Shown here: piece by piece, positions 8,793 to 21,485 of the stretch | Position numbering within the stretch: the first letter of the stretch is position 1 | Layout of the letters: every line of letters begins with the position of its first letter | NCBI RefSeq assembly: GCF_022568815.1 | Contig: NZ_JAKZHX010000009.1 | Location: 62,001 to 126,000 of the forward strand | DNA from: Undibacterium paludis | Lineage (GTDB): Bacteria > Pseudomonadota > Gammaproteobacteria > Burkholderiales > Burkholderiaceae_D | Reading direction: 5' to 3' | Length of the DNA: 64,000 nucleotides | Notes under the pieces: generated by a model | Databases searched by the model: none | Seen by the model: the letters and a program-made list of their open reading frames with translations, nothing else | Told to the model about the DNA's origin: nothing | Made by a program: the position numbers and the translations under genes

Positions 8793-8842
8793 AAATAAAA
8801 AACCCGTTTGACTCCAGCCTTGCGGCGAGAGCGAAACGGGTT
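8793..8842 (-). terminator. Rho-independent terminator of typA
   Basis: On the minus strand AACCCGTTT (8842-8834) pairs with AAACGGGTT (8809-8801), followed by TTTTATTT. The 24-base loop can fold further. It lies 55 bases after the typA stop codon. Confidence 0.75.
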
Positions 8843-8896
8843 GTTCGCAAGCCTGGCCTGAGCGATGAAATCGTCACGACCAGTGTTCAGCGGGGA

Positions 8897-10735
<1,839 letters not shown>

Positions 10736-10772
10736 GATAGCGTTCTTATTGGGGTAAATCGGATAACCTGAG

Positions 10773-10778
10773 ATTATA
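10773..10778 (-). promoter_or_regulatory. Possible -10 box of typA
   Basis: A perfect TATAAT on the minus strand 37 bases upstream of the typA ATG. No good -35 hexamer sits at the right distance, so the promoter is tentative, but it fits the terminator-like hairpin just behind truB. Confidence 0.35.
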
Positions 10779-10796
10779 GCATGTTGCAACGCAAAA

Positions 10797-10826
10797 GCAG
10801 AAAAACTCCTATTATTTCAAGGAGTT
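10797..10826 (-). terminator. Hairpin terminator after truB
   Basis: On the minus strand AACTCCT (10826-10820) pairs with AGGAGTT (10810-10804) around a nine-base loop, followed by TTTCTGC; five T in a row include the stem end. It lies about 20 bases after the truB stop codon. The stem is only moderately stable, so read-through into typA is possible. Confidence 0.55.
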
Positions 10827-10846
10827 GCTACAGAGCGATGACATTA

Positions 10847-11779
10847 TTAAAGTTCAGTGGCAATCAGGCGCTCAGGTGCGAGTATGCCAAATTCCTGCAA
10901 TTGGGCAGAACCCAGCAACCGCGCATCTGATTCACGATAGACGCGAACCCTGCCAATTTCAACGGGTAAAGACATTTTTTCATTCTGCAGGGCCAGACGC
11001 TGCCCATGCAAGAAGCGGCGTGACAACTCATCATTGAGGTAAACTGGCGCAAAACTGGACAAAAGTGCATCAACAGGAGCCAGCAAGGCCAGACGCTCGT
11101 CCTCCGATAATGTTTCCAGGTTTTCAAGAGTAATCGACTTTTCCAGCACCAGATGTCCCACACCTATGCGGCGCAATTCTTTCAAATGTGCACCACAACC
11201 GAGGGAGGCGCCTATATCCTCACCAAGCACGCGAACATAGGTTCCCTTGCTACACTTCACCCTCAAGCTCAGGAAAGGCGCCTCATAGGACAGCAGCTCC
11301 AGCTCATGAATCACCACATTACGTGCCTCACGCTCCAGCGTAACACCGGCACGGGCATATTCGTAAAGAGGCTTGCCGTCACGCTTGAGGGCAGAATACA
11401 TGGGCGGCACTTGCTGTATGGGGCCGGTGAATTGCTGCAATACCTGCCTGATCCGATCAAGGCTGACACTGACCGCTTTTTGCTCCAGCACAGCTCCTTC
11501 GGTATCGCCCGTCTCAGTGGTGACACCCAGATGGACCACCGTGGTATAGGTCTTGTCAGCCTCCAGCAGGTCTTGCGAAAACTTGGTTGCTTCGCCAAAG
11601 CATAATGGCAGCAAACCCGTGGCAAACGGGTCCAGCGTACCGGTATGCCCCGCCTTCATGGCATTGAGCAAACGCTTGGACTTGATCAGCGCATCATTGC
11701 TGGAAAAGCCAACCGGCTTATCCAATAGCAATACGCCGTGTACCGGCACACGTTTTCTTTTCACTTGTGGAGTCGTCAT
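10847..11779 (-). CDS. truB: tRNA pseudouridine(55) synthase TruB
   Basis: A 310-residue enzyme that isomerises U55 in the T-loop of tRNAs. The catalytic motif GHTGTLDPFATGLLP places the nucleophile at Asp50. The KPVGFSSN motif I and the KCSKGTYVRVLGEDIG motif III (RNA contact) are present. The C-terminal domain resembles the short PUA-like extension of E. coli TruB. It follows rbfA by 58 bases in the classical nusA-infB-rbfA-truB order, which in many bacteria continues to rpsO/pnp; here those genes are absent and typA follows. Confidence 0.97.
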   Translation of the reverse strand: MTTPQVKRKRVPVHGVLLLDKPVGFSSNDALIKSKRLLNAMKAGHTGTLDPFATGLLPLCFGEATKFSQDLLEADKTYTTVVHLGVTTETGDTEGAVLEQKAVSVSLDRIRQVLQQFTGPIQQVPPMYSALKRDGKPLYEYARAGVTLEREARNVVIHELELLSYEAPFLSLRVKCSKGTYVRVLGEDIGASLGCGAHLKELRRIGVGHLVLEKSITLENLETLSEDERLALLAPVDALLSSFAPVYLNDELSRRFLHGQRLALQNEKMSLPVEIGRVRVYRESDARLLGSAQLQEFGILAPERLIATEL

Positions 11780-11837
11780 GGTTTGGGCGGGCTAGCTACC
11801 CGCGCGTTCAATTTACATCGATCAGCTTTGTAGACTA

Positions 11838-12227
11838 TCAGTCTTCGCCGTCATCTTTGGCGCGAGTCGCATTCGCTTCATCAATCAACCTGGACATGGC
11901 CATGCCACGAATGGTTGAGGTATCGTGGACGAAGTGCAACTGTGGCAAAGTATGTATGCGCAAGCGCAGACCGAGTTGATTGCGCAAGAAGCCTGCAGCC
12001 TTGGACAAGCCTTCAAGTGTACCCTTGATTGCAGCAGGATCATCAGCCAGTGTCGTGAAATACACTTTTGCATGTGCGTAGTCAGGAGTCAACTGCACTT
12101 CTGTCAGTGTGACCATGCCTACGCGCGGGTCTTTCAGTTCAGACCAGATGATTTCCGCAAGGTCTTTTTGAATCTGATCTGCAACACGCAAACCGCGACC
12201 TGGGATATTTTTACTATGTTTTGCCAT
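11838..12227 (-). CDS. rbfA: 30S ribosome-binding factor RbfA
   Basis: A 129-residue KH-fold protein that binds immature 30S subunits and helps mature the 16S 5' end. Features seen are the [10 protein letters not shown] opening, [27 protein letters not shown] (the core KH strand-helix) and [15 protein letters not shown] with the kinked AxG-like region. It lies 57 bases downstream of infB, with a stable hairpin between them, and 58 bases upstream of truB. Confidence 0.95.
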   Translation of the reverse strand: MAKHSKNIPGRGLRVADQIQKDLAEIIWSELKDPRVGMVTLTEVQLTPDYAHAKVYFTTLADDPAAIKGTLEGLSKAAGFLRNQLGLRLRIHTLPQLHFVHDTSTIRGMAMSRLIDEANATRAKDDGED

Positions 12228-12253
12228 AAATTCTTAATAATGCCATAAAGCAC

Positions 12254-12276
12254 AACCCCGGAACTAGTCCGGGGTT
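12254..12276 (-). terminator. Stable intercistronic hairpin between infB and rbfA
   Basis: AACCCCGGA (12254-12262) pairs perfectly with TCCGGGGTT (12268-12276) around a five-base loop, nine base pairs including six G-C. There is no T run on the minus strand, so it is more likely a partial terminator or an mRNA-stability element that lowers rbfA-truB expression relative to infB. Confidence 0.5.
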
Positions 12277-12284
12277 ATCTTGAA

Positions 12285-15140
12285 TTACAGAGTACGTGCT
12301 ATCTCTTGTACTTCAAATATTTCAAGCTGATCACCAACTTGAATGTCGTTGTAGCCTTTCAATGAAAGACCGCATTCCAGGCCAGCCTTGACTTCTTTGG
12401 CATCGTCCTTGTAACGCTTGAGGGAATCGAGCTCACCTGTCCAGGTGACCACGTTGTTACGCAGCAAACGAACGGAGGAAGTACGTTTGACCATACCATC
12501 GACTACCAGACAGCCGGCAATCGCACCAACCTTGCTGACCACGAAGACCTGGCGAATTTCGACCATACCAATGATCTGTTCGCGCTTCTCTGGGGCCAAC
12601 ATACCAGACAGGGCTGCCTTCACTTCATCTACCGCGTCGTAAATGATGTTGTAATAGCGAATATCAACGCCGTTCGACTCTGCCAGTTTGCGGGCAGACG
12701 CATCGGCACGGGTATTAAAGCCGATGATGACTGCCTTGGAGGCCACCGCCAGGTTGACGTCGGATTCAGAAATACCACCAACTGCTGCATGTACGACCTG
12801 TACACGCACTTCGCTGGTCGACAATTTGACCAAGGACTGCACCAATGCTTCCTGCGAACCTTGCACGTCGGTCTTGACGATGATAGGCAGGTTCTTGACT
12901 TCGCCTTCACCCATGTTTTCAAACATGTTTTCGAGCTTGGCAGCTTGCTGTTTCGCCAGCTTGACGTCGCGGAATTTACCTTGACGGAACAAGGCGATTT
13001 CACGCGCTTTGCGCTCATCAGCCATCACCATGACTTCTTCGCCAGCTGACGGCACTTCTGTCAAGCCCTGAATTTCTACCGGGATGGAAGGGCCAGCCTC
13101 GGAGATATTCGCACCGTTTTCGTCCAGCATCGCACGAACACGACCGTAAGAAGAACCGGCCAGAACCACGTCACCACGCTTCAAGGTACCAGACTGCACC
13201 AGAATAGTGGCAACAGTACCGCGACCCTTATCCAGACGCGCTTCCACGACCAGACCTTTGGCAGGCGCCTCGATCGGCGCTTTCAATTCCAGCACCTCAG
13301 CCTGCAGCAATACGTTTTCGAGCAGCGAATCTATACCCTGCCCCGTTTTGGCGGAAACAGGCACAAACGGAGAATCCCCACCATATTCTTCAGGGACCAC
13401 ACTTTCAGCGATCAACTCTTGCGTTACACGGTCGGAGTTCGCAGCTGGCTTATCAATCTTGTTGATGGCAACAACCAGCGGAACGCCCGCTGCTTTCGCA
13501 TGCGAAATCGCTTCTTTGGTTTGCGGCATCACGCCGTCATCAGCTGCCACGACCAGGATAACGATATCAGTCGCCTTGGCGCCACGGGCACGCATCGCAG
13601 TAAACGCTTCGTGACCTGGCGTATCCAGGAAGGTGATCATGCCGCGCGGTGTTTCTACGTGATAGGCACCGATATGCTGGGTAATGCCACCAGCTTCGCC
13701 AGATGCCACTTTGGCCCGGCGGATGTAATCAAGGAGAGAAGTTTTACCATGGTCAACGTGACCCATGACAGTCACTACCGGCGCACGCGGGAATGCCTCA
13801 TATTCAGCATGTTCAGCAGCATCCGTCAGCATGGCTTCCGGATCATCGAGTTTTGCCGCGAAAGCCTTGTGACCCATTTCTTCAACCAGGATCATTGCTG
13901 TTTCTTGATCCAGCACCTGATTGATCGTACACATCTGCCCCAGCTTCATCAAATGCTTGATGACTTCAGAAGCCTTCACCGACATCTTGTGCGCCAACTC
14001 TGCAACCGTCAGGGTTTCCGGCACAAACACGTCTTTGACGATGGCTTCAACCGGTGCCTGGAAATTGCTTTCGCGCTCGTCATGATGCGAATTACGACGA
14101 CCTTTAGGCCCACCCTTCCAGCCATCACGGCCGCCAGAGGTATCACCACGCGTCTTCAGGCCACCACCACGCTTCTTGGCAGCATCCTCCTGCCAGGTTG
14201 AAGACACATTGGCAGATTTGATTGCCTTCTTGTCGCCAACGGCCGGTTTTTTCTCGTCTTTTTTATCTGCAGGTGCGCCTGGCTTTTTCTCAGCCGCTTT
14301 TTTATCCGCAGGCTTGTGCAGAGTACCTTCGGCAACCTTGGGTGCAGCCGCCGGAGCAGGCTCAGCAGCCTTGGCCGGACGACGCGCAGCGTTCATCATT
14401 TCTTTGATCTGGGCTACTTCGTCGGCAACTGCTTTTCTTGCTTTCTCAGTAGCGGCCGCACGTTCTGCCGCCTCTTTTGCATCGGCAGCAGCTTTTTTCT
14501 TTGTCTCTTCTGCGTCATGACGTTTTCTATCTTCGTCAGACTGGGAAGGTTTAACATCAGCAACATCAACCACTTTCGCCGCAGCAGCCTGCTCGGCTTT
14601 CAGCCTTTCAGCCTCAGCCTTGGCAGCTTCAGCCAATTCAGCTTCGCGCATGGCCTGAGCCTGCGCTTCTTTTTCCGCTTCAAGCTTGGCCAGACGCTCC
14701 TGCTTCTCCAGCAATTCAGCTTCCTGACGTGCGATCAATTCAGCTTCCTGGCGCGCTTCTTCATCACGACGTGCCTGCTCAGCAGCATCAACGACAGGAA
14801 CGGCCGCAGCGACTGGCGCATCATCAACGGGGGCGTCATCACGCTTGACGAAAGTGCGTTTCTTGCGCACTTCAACCTGAATGGTACGAGACTTCCCAGT
14901 CGCATCGGCTTGCTTGATCTCGGTTGTTTCCTTGCGAGTCAAGGTGATTTTCTTCTTTTCAGTGTCCGCAGAAACGCCATGGGAACGACGCAGATGTTCC
15001 AGCAATTTATCTTTGTCTTCCTTTGTCAGCGAATCTGACGTTGAGCTCTTACTGACGCCCGCCGCACGCAATTGCGTGAGCAGCAAATCTGCTGACATCT
15101 TTAGCTCGGTTGCAAATTGGGCTACATTGTTACTCGCCAT
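12285..15140 (-). CDS. infB: Translation initiation factor IF-2
   Basis: A 951-residue GTPase that places fMet-tRNA on the 30S P site and promotes subunit joining. It begins with an IF2_N domain ([24 protein letters not shown]). Residues about 100-330 are a long Ala/Glu/Lys-rich linker, largely coiled coil. A second IF2_N domain ([20 protein letters not shown]) lies near residue 385. The G domain carries G1 [12 protein letters not shown] at about 455, G3 DTPGHEAF and G4 NKID. Domains II, III and the fMet-binding C2 domain complete it. It is slightly longer than E. coli IF2 because of the linker. It follows nusA by 47 bases. Confidence 0.98.
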   Translation of the reverse strand: MASNNVAQFATELKMSADLLLTQLRAAGVSKSSTSDSLTKEDKDKLLEHLRRSHGVSADTEKKKITLTRKETTEIKQADATGKSRTIQVEVRKKRTFVKRDDAPVDDAPVAAAVPVVDAAEQARRDEEARQEAELIARQEAELLEKQERLAKLEAEKEAQAQAMREAELAEAAKAEAERLKAEQAAAAKVVDVADVKPSQSDEDRKRHDAEETKKKAAADAKEAAERAAATEKARKAVADEVAQIKEMMNAARRPAKAAEPAPAAAPKVAEGTLHKPADKKAAEKKPGAPADKKDEKKPAVGDKKAIKSANVSSTWQEDAAKKRGGGLKTRGDTSGGRDGWKGGPKGRRNSHHDERESNFQAPVEAIVKDVFVPETLTVAELAHKMSVKASEVIKHLMKLGQMCTINQVLDQETAMILVEEMGHKAFAAKLDDPEAMLTDAAEHAEYEAFPRAPVVTVMGHVDHGKTSLLDYIRRAKVASGEAGGITQHIGAYHVETPRGMITFLDTPGHEAFTAMRARGAKATDIVILVVAADDGVMPQTKEAISHAKAAGVPLVVAINKIDKPAANSDRVTQELIAESVVPEEYGGDSPFVPVSAKTGQGIDSLLENVLLQAEVLELKAPIEAPAKGLVVEARLDKGRGTVATILVQSGTLKRGDVVLAGSSYGRVRAMLDENGANISEAGPSIPVEIQGLTEVPSAGEEVMVMADERKAREIALFRQGKFRDVKLAKQQAAKLENMFENMGEGEVKNLPIIVKTDVQGSQEALVQSLVKLSTSEVRVQVVHAAVGGISESDVNLAVASKAVIIGFNTRADASARKLAESNGVDIRYYNIIYDAVDEVKAALSGMLAPEKREQIIGMVEIRQVFVVSKVGAIAGCLVVDGMVKRTSSVRLLRNNVVTWTGELDSLKRYKDDAKEVKAGLECGLSLKGYNDIQVGDQLEIFEVQEIARTL

Positions 15141-15187
15141 TCAGTCCTCTTTTTCTATGTGCGCGTTATGAGATTGAAACCCGTGAA

Positions 15188-16747
15188 TTACTTAGCTTCT
15201 ACGAGTTTCCAGGCTTTGGCTAACAACGCCTTGGCCTGATCATCATATTTAGCGTCGATGAGTTTCATCTCATCATCGGTCACATCTTCAAATGCATCTT
15301 TAATTAATTGACGGGCGCGGTCGGCAGACAATGCCAGGATCGCACCAAATTCGTCATAAGCCAATCCGGCGAATGCCGTCAGGGTCTTGATTCCAGCCAA
15401 ACCCAGCTTGCCGGCAGTTACGCGGGTCATACCATCGAGACTGACCAATTCATCGTCCATACCTTCGAGACCTTCTTCAGAAGCAATTGCCTCTGTCAAC
15501 AAAGCATCACGAGCGCGGTTACGCAATTCATTGACAGTGTCTTCGTCAAATGCATCGATTTCCAGCATTTCGCTGATCGGTACGTAAGCGATTTCTTCCA
15601 GGCTGGAAAAGCCTTCATCAACCAGGATGTCCGCAACTTCCTGATCCACATCAAGTTTCTCCATGAACAGGCTGCGGATACCGGCAGATTCCTGCTCGGC
15701 CTTGTTCGCAGACTCTTCGGCGGTCATGATATTGATTTGCCAGCCAGTCAGTTCGGCTGCCAGGCGGACATTTTGACCACTGCGGCCAATGGCTATCGCC
15801 AGGTTTTCTTCGTCGACAACGACGTCCATGCCATGCTTTTCTTCATCTACCATAATAGAAGAAACATTGGCAGGCGCCAGTGCGCCAATGACAAACTGCG
15901 CCGGATCTTCAGACCACAGTACGATGTCGACACGTTCTCCACCCAGCTCACCAGTTACCGCCTGTACACGCGAACCGCGCATACCGACACAGGTGCCGAT
16001 AGGGTCAATACGTTTGTCATTGGTGTGAACGGCAATTTTTGCGCGCACGCCAGGATCACGCGCAGCAGACTTGATTACCAGGGAGCCTTGCTCGATCTCC
16101 GGCACTTCCAGTTCGAACAGCTTCATGATGAATTCTGGCGCCGTACGCGACAAGATCACTTGCGGTCCGCGAGCATTGCGATCTATGCGCAAAATATAAG
16201 CACGAACACGATCACCAACGCGCAGGTTTTCCTTAGGAATCATCTGATCGCGCGGCAGACGGGCTTCGATCTTACCCGATTCGACCACAGCCTCACCGCG
16301 CTCCATGCGCTTGATGGTACCAGTTACCAGGGAATCGCCACGCTCAAGGAAGTCAGCCAGAATCTGCTCACGTTCCGCATCACGAATACGCTGCAAGACT
16401 ACCTGTTTTGTGTCCTGAGCAAAGCGGCGACCAAAATCGACCGATTCGATTTCTTCTTCGATGTAATCACCGACCTGGATTTCCGGGTCATCTTCGACTG
16501 CTTCAAAATGCAATATCTCCTGATCCGGCAATTGCAGGCCCGCTTCATCAGGCACAACGTGCCAGCGGCGGAAAGACCTGAATTCACCCGTATCACGGTC
16601 GATTTCTACACGAATATCAACCTCACCCGGAAAACGTTTTTTTGTCGCTTGCGCCAAAGCATGCTCCAACGCTCCGAAAACGACTTCTTCATCGACGTTT
16701 TTTTCACGCGCCAGCACATCCACCAATAACAACAAATCACGACTCAT
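15188..16747 (-). CDS. nusA: Transcription termination/antitermination factor NusA
   Basis: A 519-residue RNA-polymerase-binding protein that modulates pausing, termination and antitermination. The N-terminal RNAP-binding domain covers about residues 1-130, then the S1 domain ([20 protein letters not shown]), KH1 ([14 protein letters not shown]..) and KH2 ([18 protein letters not shown]). The C terminus has two acidic AR2 repeats, which bind the RNAP alpha subunit in gammaproteobacteria; the repeats occur here too. Its start overlaps the rimP stop by four bases (ATGA), so the two are translationally coupled. Confidence 0.98.
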   Translation of the reverse strand: MSRDLLLLVDVLAREKNVDEEVVFGALEHALAQATKKRFPGEVDIRVEIDRDTGEFRSFRRWHVVPDEAGLQLPDQEILHFEAVEDDPEIQVGDYIEEEIESVDFGRRFAQDTKQVVLQRIRDAEREQILADFLERGDSLVTGTIKRMERGEAVVESGKIEARLPRDQMIPKENLRVGDRVRAYILRIDRNARGPQVILSRTAPEFIMKLFELEVPEIEQGSLVIKSAARDPGVRAKIAVHTNDKRIDPIGTCVGMRGSRVQAVTGELGGERVDIVLWSEDPAQFVIGALAPANVSSIMVDEEKHGMDVVVDEENLAIAIGRSGQNVRLAAELTGWQINIMTAEESANKAEQESAGIRSLFMEKLDVDQEVADILVDEGFSSLEEIAYVPISEMLEIDAFDEDTVNELRNRARDALLTEAIASEEGLEGMDDELVSLDGMTRVTAGKLGLAGIKTLTAFAGLAYDEFGAILALSADRARQLIKDAFEDVTDDEMKLIDAKYDDQAKALLAKAWKLVEAK

Positions 16748-17229
16748 GCTTTGCGACTCCTAAAATCCACTTGCGGCACAAGGCGTGCCTTATCCACATC
16801 GGCGAGCGTAAACTCCAGCATGGCCGACCCATCTTTTACTTCAAATTCCAGCTTCAGATTCTCACCTTCGGGTTCGTGCAGCACTCCCTCAAAAGTCTTG
16901 CGATTGGGGGTGCCCGGCATAGGCATGCGCAATTTCACATTTGCTTTTTCACCGGCAAAACGCACATAGTCAGCCAGTTTCTTGAGCGGCCGGTCCAAAC
17001 CGGGCGAAGACACTTCAAGGCGGCTGTAATTGACATTTTCAACCATCAGGACGTGGGACAACTGGTGACTGACTTTTTCGCAGTCTTCCACCATGATATT
17101 GCCGCGCTCCAGATCTTCAGGCAAATAATCAATATAAACCCTGAGCAAGCCACGCTCGGCCTGCTCAAAGTCCACCAGATCATATCCAGTACCGTTGACG
17201 GTCTTTTCTATCAAATCCAACAAAGCCAA
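16744..17229 (-). CDS. rimP: Ribosome maturation factor RimP
   Basis: A 161-residue factor for 30S maturation. Typical segments are [19 protein letters not shown] near residue 17 and [22 protein letters not shown] near residue 75, the RimP signature ending in SSPGLDRPL. The C-terminal SH3-like domain follows. It is the first gene of the rimP-nusA-infB-rbfA-truB unit, so the operon promoter should lie in 17230-17350. In many bacteria NusA and this operon are autoregulated, but no specific site is evident here. Confidence 0.95.
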   Translation of the reverse strand: MALLDLIEKTVNGTGYDLVDFEQAERGLLRVYIDYLPEDLERGNIMVEDCEKVSHQLSHVLMVENVNYSRLEVSSPGLDRPLKKLADYVRFAGEKANVKLRMPMPGTPNRKTFEGVLHEPEGENLKLEFEVKDGSAMLEFTLADVDKARLVPQVDFRSRKA

Positions 17230-17355
17230 ACTTATTCTCCGAAAAACACAGCCTTACATTCTACAAATCAGGCAAAAACCTGCGCAGGCCCTGAGCAATA
17301 CAAGACATTGAACGTTGCACCGCAACTATCCAAATAATATGCAATCGCCAAAACC

Positions 17356-17386
17356 AAAAAAAAATGGGCAACTGCCCATCTTTTTT
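17356..17386. terminator. Bidirectional terminator between rluB and rimP
   Basis: ATGGGC (17364-17369) pairs with GCCCAT (17374-17379) around AACT, with at least eight A on the left and six T on the right. On the minus strand it ends transcription arriving from scpB-rluB before the rimP operon starts. Confidence 0.75.
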
Positions 17387-17447
17387 GTAGCACCCTGTTT
17401 TGAATCAAACAAAGGAAAAATCTTCTAACTACAAGATTATAAACGAT

Positions 17448-17482
17448 AAATTACCTCGTCGCAATGGAAAACGAGGTAATTT
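17448..17482 (-). terminator. Perfect 12-bp hairpin after rluB
   Basis: AAATTACCTCGT (17448-17459) and ACGAGGTAATTT (17471-17482) are perfectly complementary around an 11-base loop. It lies about 45 bases after the rluB stop codon, upstream of the clearer terminator at 17356-17386. It lacks a long T run, so it may be a first weak terminator, an mRNA 3' stabiliser or an operator for the rimP operon. Confidence 0.45.
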
Positions 17483-17527
17483 CAACACGCTCACTGCCCA
17501 CAAAACGACTGAGGCCATCAAAACGCA

Positions 17528-19285
17528 TCACACACCGCGTGAACGCCTGCGTGCTGCAATACCCTGCCCGATTGCCTGCCCACTGCCACGCGCGGTAGGG
17601 CCGCGACGTTGCTGTCCGGCATCAGGAAAACCAAGGGCAGTCTGCAAAGGATCAGGCTGACGACTGCGCTTTTTGCCATTGGCATTATTACCAGTACCAC
17701 CGGCATTGCCGCCCGCCTTGTTGCCATTAGAATTGCCGCTACGACCTGCACCGTACTCACCACGTCCGCCAGACATGGGGAAACCTACCTGCTTCTGGGT
17801 AAATGGACCGGAGCCAAAACCCGGCGCCTTGTTGCCAAACTTACCAGCTCCCTTACCTTGCACAGGCTTGTCACCACCGGCTTTTTCCAGGCCACTTAAT
17901 TTAAGCAGACTGCGGACTGCGTCTTCTTCCAGCTCCTCCCAGCGACCACGCTTGAGATGAGCAGGCAAAGTCATTGCACCATAACGTGTACGTATCAGAC
18001 GCGATACCGTCAGACCAACCGCTTCGAACATACGGCGAACCTCACGATTACGACCTTCGCCAATAATCACGCGATACCACTTATTGACACCCTCACCACC
18101 ACCATCAGTGATCTTTGAGAATTGCGCCATACCATCTTCGAGCTCAACACCTGCCAGCAAACGCTGACGCATACCCTCTTCCAGCTCACCAAGGGTGCGC
18201 ACAGCGTACTCACGCTCAATACCATAACGTGGGTGCATCAGACGGTTCGCCAGGTCACCCGATGTCGTAAACAGCAACAGTCCTTCTGTGTTGTAATCGA
18301 GGCGCCCGACTGCCAGCCACTTGCCAACCTTCATGCTTGGCAAACTCTCAAATACAGATGCCCGCCCCTCCGGGTCATTGGTGCTGACAATTTCACCAGC
18401 CGGCTTGTGATAAATCAGTACACGCGGTGGTTTTTTACTGACTTTGCGCATGATGGGCTTGCCATTGATGCGAACTTGATCAGTAGGCAAAATTCTTTGC
18501 CCTATATGAGCCGGCTCGCCATTCACGGATACGCGACCAGCAACAATCAGATCTTCCATGTCGCGACGGGAACCAAGGCCAGCCTCGGCCAATACCTTGT
18601 GCAATTTTGGCGCATCGTCATCAGCAGTCAAATCACGGCGCACAGGCTTAGCACGCCCCTTACCCTTGGCAGCTTCGTCATAATGTGCAGCATCATAGGC
18701 TTCTGAAGTGACGAAAGAAAACACGTCATCAGCAGTATGCGAGCCCGAACGACCGCCGCGCACCTGATCGGGACGCTTGGATTTCCCTCCCTTGCCAGCC
18801 GCATTTTGACGCGGGCCACGCTCGCTGCGCTCTGCGCGCGCCGGACGCTCACCACGCTCAGACTTATCTGCGCGATCACCATGATCAGCACGCTCACCTC
18901 GTGGCGCACGCTCAGTCCTTGGAGCCTGAACCTGTTCCGCAACGACCGCAGCCTCAGGGGTAACCGGCGCCTCCAGAGGAGTCGCCACCTGCTCTGCTGC
19001 GTCCAGCTTTGGCTTGCGAGCATTCGCACGCGGCGCTCGCGGCGCACGTGGCTTCTTGACTGGCGCATCCACAGGTGGCGGCTCTGCTACTGCAACTTCA
19101 GCACCGGCATCTGCCACTTGATCCGCCCCCTCTTGCTTGGGCCGGGTGCGACGCATATTACGCGGGCCGCGCACAGCACGCTTTGCCGGTTTCGCATCAT
19201 CCGCACCAGAGGCATCGTTGTCATTGGCGCCCGCACCGCCATCAGCTTGGTCAGCATTTACATCTTCAGGATTCATTGGATTCAT
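17528..19285 (-). CDS. rluB: 23S rRNA pseudouridine synthase RluB (extended)
   Basis: A 585-residue RsuA/RluB-type enzyme expected to make pseudouridine 2605 in 23S rRNA. The core runs from an S4 RNA-binding domain (about 225-275, [20 protein letters not shown]) to a catalytic domain in which [11 protein letters not shown] holds the nucleophile Asp330. Around it are two low-complexity extensions. Residues 1-215 are Ala/Pro/Arg/Asp rich, with repeats of the ERxxRGER kind. Residues about 475-585 are Gly/Asn rich. E. coli RluB is about 290 residues, so half of this protein is extension, as in other Burkholderiales. The start overlaps the 3' end of scpB by 20 bases; a second ATG three codons in is also possible. 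Confidence 0.92.
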   Translation of the reverse strand: MNPMNPEDVNADQADGGAGANDNDASGADDAKPAKRAVRGPRNMRRTRPKQEGADQVADAGAEVAVAEPPPVDAPVKKPRAPRAPRANARKPKLDAAEQVATPLEAPVTPEAAVVAEQVQAPRTERAPRGERADHGDRADKSERGERPARAERSERGPRQNAAGKGGKSKRPDQVRGGRSGSHTADDVFSFVTSEAYDAAHYDEAAKGKGRAKPVRRDLTADDDAPKLHKVLAEAGLGSRRDMEDLIVAGRVSVNGEPAHIGQRILPTDQVRINGKPIMRKVSKKPPRVLIYHKPAGEIVSTNDPEGRASVFESLPSMKVGKWLAVGRLDYNTEGLLLFTTSGDLANRLMHPRYGIEREYAVRTLGELEEGMRQRLLAGVELEDGMAQFSKITDGGGEGVNKWYRVIIGEGRNREVRRMFEAVGLTVSRLIRTRYGAMTLPAHLKRGRWEELEEDAVRSLLKLSGLEKAGGDKPVQGKGAGKFGNKAPGFGSGPFTQKQVGFPMSGGRGEYGAGRSGNSNGNKAGGNAGGTGNNANGKKRSRQPDPLQTALGFPDAGQQRRGPTARGSGQAIGQGIAARRRSRGV

Positions 19286-20432
19286 TCTTTATTTCTATTG
19301 CAGGCAACTGACTGTCAGCAGCGCCCGGTACACTATCCGGCACTGCGATTCCAGCCGCCTGATCACTCAATTGCGTGACATGTTGAGCATCTCCCTCAAC
19401 CTCACTTACTTCCTCAACTATTTCTTCTGTTACTTCCAGATCCGACTCCAGACGTGCCGTCGCCTCATCTGCCACCAGGGTCACAATCTCACTTTGCCCC
19501 ACCTCCTCAGCAGCATGCTCGTGAGTCGCAAGCGACAAATCTACCTCATGTTGCCCAGGTGTAGCAGCCGACACCCCACCATCATTCCCCAGATCTGCCT
19601 CACCTGGATCATTCTCACCCGAATCATCTTGCCCAGGCGTAGGAAGACCTCTCCCTGCATCCACATCATTTGCGTTTTCAGCAACATCAATCAAAGAGGC
19701 AGCATCCGAATCAACGCACGGCTCCCCGACAGCGCCGGGCACTCCCGATTCAGTCACTTCAGACGGTGAACTGGCCTCGCTTACCAATACTTCAATCTCA
19801 TCACTGGCAACGGAAACAGATACCGGAGCCTCCTCAATGGCGGCAAACATGCCTCCATTGAGCGCCCCAAGTTCTGGCGCCGCCTCTTCAACCACATCCT
19901 TGGTGACTTGCTGTAAAGGTGGCAGCTGATCCAGCGAAGACAAACCCAGGTCATCAAGAAATTGCCTGGTTGTGGCAAACAGGGAGGGCCTTCCCGGCAC
20001 ATCCCTGTGACCTATGGTTTCTATCCAGCCACGGTCTTCCAGCGTCTTGATCATCTGCGATGCCACGGTCACACCACGAATTTCTTCGATATCGCCACGC
20101 GTAACCGGTTGCCTGTATGCAATAATCGCCAGCGTTTCCAGGGTAGCGCGCGAGTATTTAGGTGGCTTTTCAGGATTTAACCTGTCTATATAGGCGCGCA
20201 TTTCCGGCCGGCTCTGGAAACGCCAGCCGGTTGACAATGCAACCAGCTCTATACCCTTATCAGACCATTCATTGCGCAGCCCCTCAAGCATCAGCTTGAT
20301 AGTATCAGCACCGACCACCTCACCTTGGTCATCTGCCTCTTGGAACAGCTTCTTCATGGTATTTACCGTCAGCGGCTCGGGCGCGCATAACAAGGCTGTT
20401 TCGAGGACTCGCTTTGCCTCAGCAGTATTCAT
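19266..20432 (-). CDS. scpB: Segregation and condensation protein B (extended C-terminus)
   Basis: A 388-residue ScpB, the kleisin partner that joins SMC and ScpA in chromosome condensation. Residues about 5-170 are the two winged-helix domains, with the diagnostic [25 protein letters not shown] and [15 protein letters not shown]. From about residue 185 the protein is an acidic low-complexity tail (Glu, Ala, Val, Ser, Asp), doubling the normal length of about 190. No scpA or smc lies in the window. It is the first gene of the scpB-rluB unit, with the rluB start inside its last codons. Confidence 0.92.
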   Translation of the reverse strand: MNTAEAKRVLETALLCAPEPLTVNTMKKLFQEADDQGEVVGADTIKLMLEGLRNEWSDKGIELVALSTGWRFQSRPEMRAYIDRLNPEKPPKYSRATLETLAIIAYRQPVTRGDIEEIRGVTVASQMIKTLEDRGWIETIGHRDVPGRPSLFATTRQFLDDLGLSSLDQLPPLQQVTKDVVEEAAPELGALNGGMFAAIEEAPVSVSVASDEIEVLVSEASSPSEVTESGVPGAVGEPCVDSDAASLIDVAENANDVDAGRGLPTPGQDDSGENDPGEADLGNDGGVSAATPGQHEVDLSLATHEHAAEEVGQSEIVTLVADEATARLESDLEVTEEIVEEVSEVEGDAQHVTQLSDQAAGIAVPDSVPGAADSQLPAIEIKNESNES

Positions 20433-21101
20433 GCAAATATTAAGTACACGGGTTTATTTAGTTGATGTTATGCAGCAAGGCAAACAAGCAACTGCCTGCC
20501 CATGCTCACATCAGTTTTGTATTAATTAAATTTGTTGCCACCAATCCGGCAGCAACGCCCTTAATGCGGGCGGCTAGGGGTGATATAGAACGCTCAAGGA
20601 ACTTGGCAGCGCATCATCCCTAAAATTAGTAGACACTGGATTGTAGTCCAGAAATTCACAGAGAATCAAAAATATCGTCAACAAACAATAAAAAAGCCAC
20701 GCCATACTACAGCTTTTTCATTTTTATTCCATCAGCAAGGGACATCAAGACCCGAAAAGGCCGCTATTTCATCAAGACCTTTTGAAGCGACATTACTGAT
20801 TCAATCACATGAAACTCAACCACACAGGTCCATTCTTAAAGCCAAAACGGGCAAAAGCGAGGTATGAGATTACCACAGCTTGACGAATTTTACTCAAGAA
20901 CACACTTACTTCACCATGTTAATATTTCATTTATTACAACAAGCTATTCGAGCTATTGTTGCAGCAGATAATATCTGCCCCCCCCTAAATCACGAACAGA
21001 CGATGCAACCTACCCCACTCCAAATTATCCGCCACACGGGCTACAAACAGATTCTCATTGATGTATTGTGCATATATTCATTCAGACACACTTCACGAAA
21101 G
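20433..21101. other. Long intergenic region upstream of scpB
   Basis: About 670 bases with no ORF I would defend. An open frame from a TTG at 20880 runs into the next gene but shows no protein-like features before 21102. The left end must carry the scpB promoter. A short AAAAAGC/GCTTTTT inverted repeat lies near 20690-20720. Two small GC-rich inverted repeats occur near 20560. I see no RNA gene signature. Confidence 0.4.
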
Positions 21102-21365
21102 ATGCCAGCGGCGCTCCGCATTCACGCAATTGTGTCATATACTTTTTTCTGCACACTCCTGCCGACAGGCTTATTGGGTGCATTGATTGCCACAGCTGCC
21201 AGTTTCGATTACACCAAAGCAAAAACATCGACGGAAAAAGCCATATGCAATGAATTGCCCTCGCCTGAACTTGATGGCAAAATTGCACTGGCATTCAATA
21301 CAGCAAAAGAATTGTGGCCGTCAGACACCTGGCAACGCCCTATCCGGCGCGAACAACTGGAGTAA
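21102..21365 (+). pseudogene. Remnant of an LprI/DUF1311-like exported protein
   Basis: The 87-residue frame has a hydrophobic N terminus resembling a signal peptide, then FDYTKAKTSTEKAICNELPSPELDGKIALAF. This matches the start of the LprI/DUF1311 family (FDCAKAxTxxEKxIC..LxxLD..LAxxY). The first conserved Cys is replaced by Tyr, and a TAA stops the frame soon after PIRREQ, well before the second half of the domain. The following 60 bases, in another frame, encode a Cys-rich string (CRQNMSDAC) reminiscent of the lost end. I therefore read it as decayed. It could instead be a short functional relative; family assignment rests on one motif. Confidence 0.45.
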
Positions 21366-21485
21366 AAAGCCTTGACCTCCAGTGCAAGGCGAATGTTACC
21401 CGCCTGTAGGCAGAATATGAGTGACGCCTGCTTTTGCTGCATCAACCCGCACTTAAGTTTGACTTACACTAATTGGCGGAATTAC

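Noticed and set aside
15308..16729. 473-codon plus-strand open frame opposite nusA
   Set aside because: It is a frame shadow of nusA, which has full domain matches; the translated sequence shows no known fold and no ribosome site.
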